Of a stretch of DNA of 15,078 nucleotides, positions 14,196-15,078 are shown in pieces. The DNA is from an uncultured Oscillospiraceae bacterium (GTDB lineage: Bacteria; Bacillota; Clostridia; Oscillospirales; Oscillospiraceae). A program made the translations under genes and the position numbers. The DNA is taken from the NCBI GenBank assembly GCA_944385455.1, contig CALWXI010000115.1, positions 1 through 15,078 of the forward strand. The letters run 5' to 3'. Numbering within the stretch: the first letter of the stretch is position 1; each line of letters begins with the position of its first letter. The notes below the pieces were generated by a model that did not search any database, was not told the origin of the DNA, and worked only from the letters and a program-made list of their open reading frames with translations.

Positions 14196-15078
14196 ATGAA
14201 ACAAACCCGCAAATGGCCGGCTCTGGCCCTGTCCGGAGCCCTGATCCTCTCCCTGCTGGCAGGGTGCGGCAGCACCACCGCCGGCGACACGGCGGACGCC
14301 CGGGAGGATCAGACCGTGGAGGAGTCCGGCTCCGACGCCCTGGTCATCGCCGAGCAGGGCATCTTCTCCGCCGGCGGCACGGTGATCTCCTCTGACGGCA
14401 CCTTCGACGTGGCCAACTACTACACCTCCCGGGAGGGCTCCACCGCCCATGTGGACCACGCCAATGTGCTCTACCAGATCCCGGAGGACGCCACCGGCCT
14501 GCCCATGGTGTTCCTCCACGGCTACGGCCAGTCCCGCATGGGCTGGATGACCACTCCCGACGGCCGGGAGGGCTGGTCCAACATGTTCCTGCGGATGGGC
14601 CACAGCGTGTGGCTCATCGACCAGCCCCGCCGGGGCGAGGCCGGCCAGACCTCGGTGGCAGGAACCATGACCACCACCCCCTCGGACCAAACCTGGTACA
14701 CCCAGTTCCGCATCGGCACCTACCTGAACGGCGGGTTCACCTACAATGCGGGTTCCCAGTTCCCCCAGGGGGAGGAGGTCCTGGACCAGTTCTTCCGTCA
14801 GATGACGCCCGATACCGGCATGGACAACGCCGCCGGGGACCAGAATATCGACAACGCCGTGGTGGCCCAGGCGGTGGCGGAAGCCATCGACGAGATCTAT
14901 GACCGCACCGGCCAGGACTCCATTCTGGTAACCCACTCCCAGGGCGGCCTGCCCGGCTGGGAGGTTCCCTTGTACACCGACCACGTGGCCGCCATCGTGG
15001 CCATTGAGCCGGGTATGGCCCCCGAGGTGGACAGTGACGCCTACAACGCCATGATGGAGCAGAACATCCCCGTGACCT
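14196..15078 (+). CDS. Lipoprotein alpha/beta hydrolase (3' end outside window)
   Basis: The first 294 residues of a surface-anchored esterase/lipase-type hydrolase; the frame is open to the window edge. The N-terminus MKQTRKWPALALSGALILSL ends in the lipobox LLAGC with C24 as the lipidated cysteine, followed by an acidic Gly/Ser/Thr linker, so the mature protein should be tethered outside the membrane. The hydrolase domain shows the oxyanion-hole motif MVFLHGYGQS (HGYG at 108-111) and the nucleophile elbow VTHSQGG with S248. The acid and His would lie downstream. The start ATG has AAAGGA nine bases upstream and follows the broken aldo/keto reductase by 32 bases, suggesting co-transcription. 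The natural substrate is unknown. It belongs to the same broad class as the broken esterase at 9145-9670, but the two sequences are not close copies. Confidence 0.9.
   Translation, partial: MKQTRKWPALALSGALILSLLAGCGSTTAGDTADAREDQTVEESGSDALVIAEQGIFSAGGTVISSDGTFDVANYYTSREGSTAHVDHANVLYQIPEDATGLPMVFLHGYGQSRMGWMTTPDGREGWSNMFLRMGHSVWLIDQPRRGEAGQTSVAGTMTTTPSDQTWYTQFRIGTYLNGGFTYNAGSQFPQGEEVLDQFFRQMTPDTGMDNAAGDQNIDNAVVAQAVAEAIDEIYDRTGQDSILVTHSQGGLPGWEVPLYTDHVAAIVAIEPGMAPEVDSDAYNAMMEQNIPVT

Noticed and set aside
13905..14984. Minus-strand frame of 359 codons opposite the lipoprotein hydrolase
   Set aside because: Gly/Val/His-rich shadow opposite a lipoprotein with a clear signal peptide and hydrolase motifs.

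Overview
The window is about 15 kb of fairly GC-rich (roughly 58-60 %) bacterial chromosomal DNA. The gene content points to an anaerobic Clostridia-type Firmicute, most likely Oscillospiraceae (Flavonifractor-like): strong AGGAGG ribosome sites, frequent GTG/TTG starts, intrinsic terminators with T-tracts, an aldo/keto reductase with a ferredoxin-like tail, a PIN-PhoH ATPase, and a DUF1538/PII-like pair. The taxonomic placement is inference. I see no rRNA, tRNA, CRISPR array, transposase, phage gene or replication origin.

Layout. (1) 2-493 (+) is the 3' part of an aldo/keto reductase, closed by a perfect 16-bp hairpin. (2) 699-2297 (-) is a two-gene membrane-protein unit whose distal end runs out of frame into the C-terminal half of a TetR-type regulator that has lost its DNA-binding domain. 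(3) 2402-4044 (-) is a self-contained sodium:solute symporter gene with a near-perfect promoter, a TTG start and an intrinsic terminator. (4) 4243-6215 (-) holds a PIN-PhoH ATPase gene and, upstream of it, a flavodoxin-like gene. The flavodoxin gene is preceded by a terminator hairpin that overlaps a possible 26-codon leader ORF. (5) 6547-8755 (-) is a tight operon of a duplicated DUF1538 membrane protein and a protein with two PII-like domains. This is the most interesting system here: it looks like a cation antiporter with a dedicated PII-type sensor.

(6) 8880-15078 (+) is a redox and hydrolase region with heavy gene decay. In order it holds: a broken lipoprotein esterase; an intact Fe-S aldo/keto reductase with promoter and terminator; an intact LysR regulator with promoter and terminator; an iron-alcohol-dehydrogenase-family gene broken into three frames with its NAD-binding segment deleted; an aldo/keto reductase broken by one extra C; and a lipoprotein alpha/beta hydrolase that runs off the window.

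How the genes fit together. Three aldo/keto reductases, an alcohol dehydrogenase relic and two secreted-type esterases around one LysR regulator suggest a locus for handling small carbonyl or ester compounds that is being lost piecemeal. The left part (symporter, PhoH, flavodoxin, DUF1538/PII) is intact housekeeping and transport. Several genes are broken by small indels, so assembly or read error should be excluded before they are called true pseudogenes.
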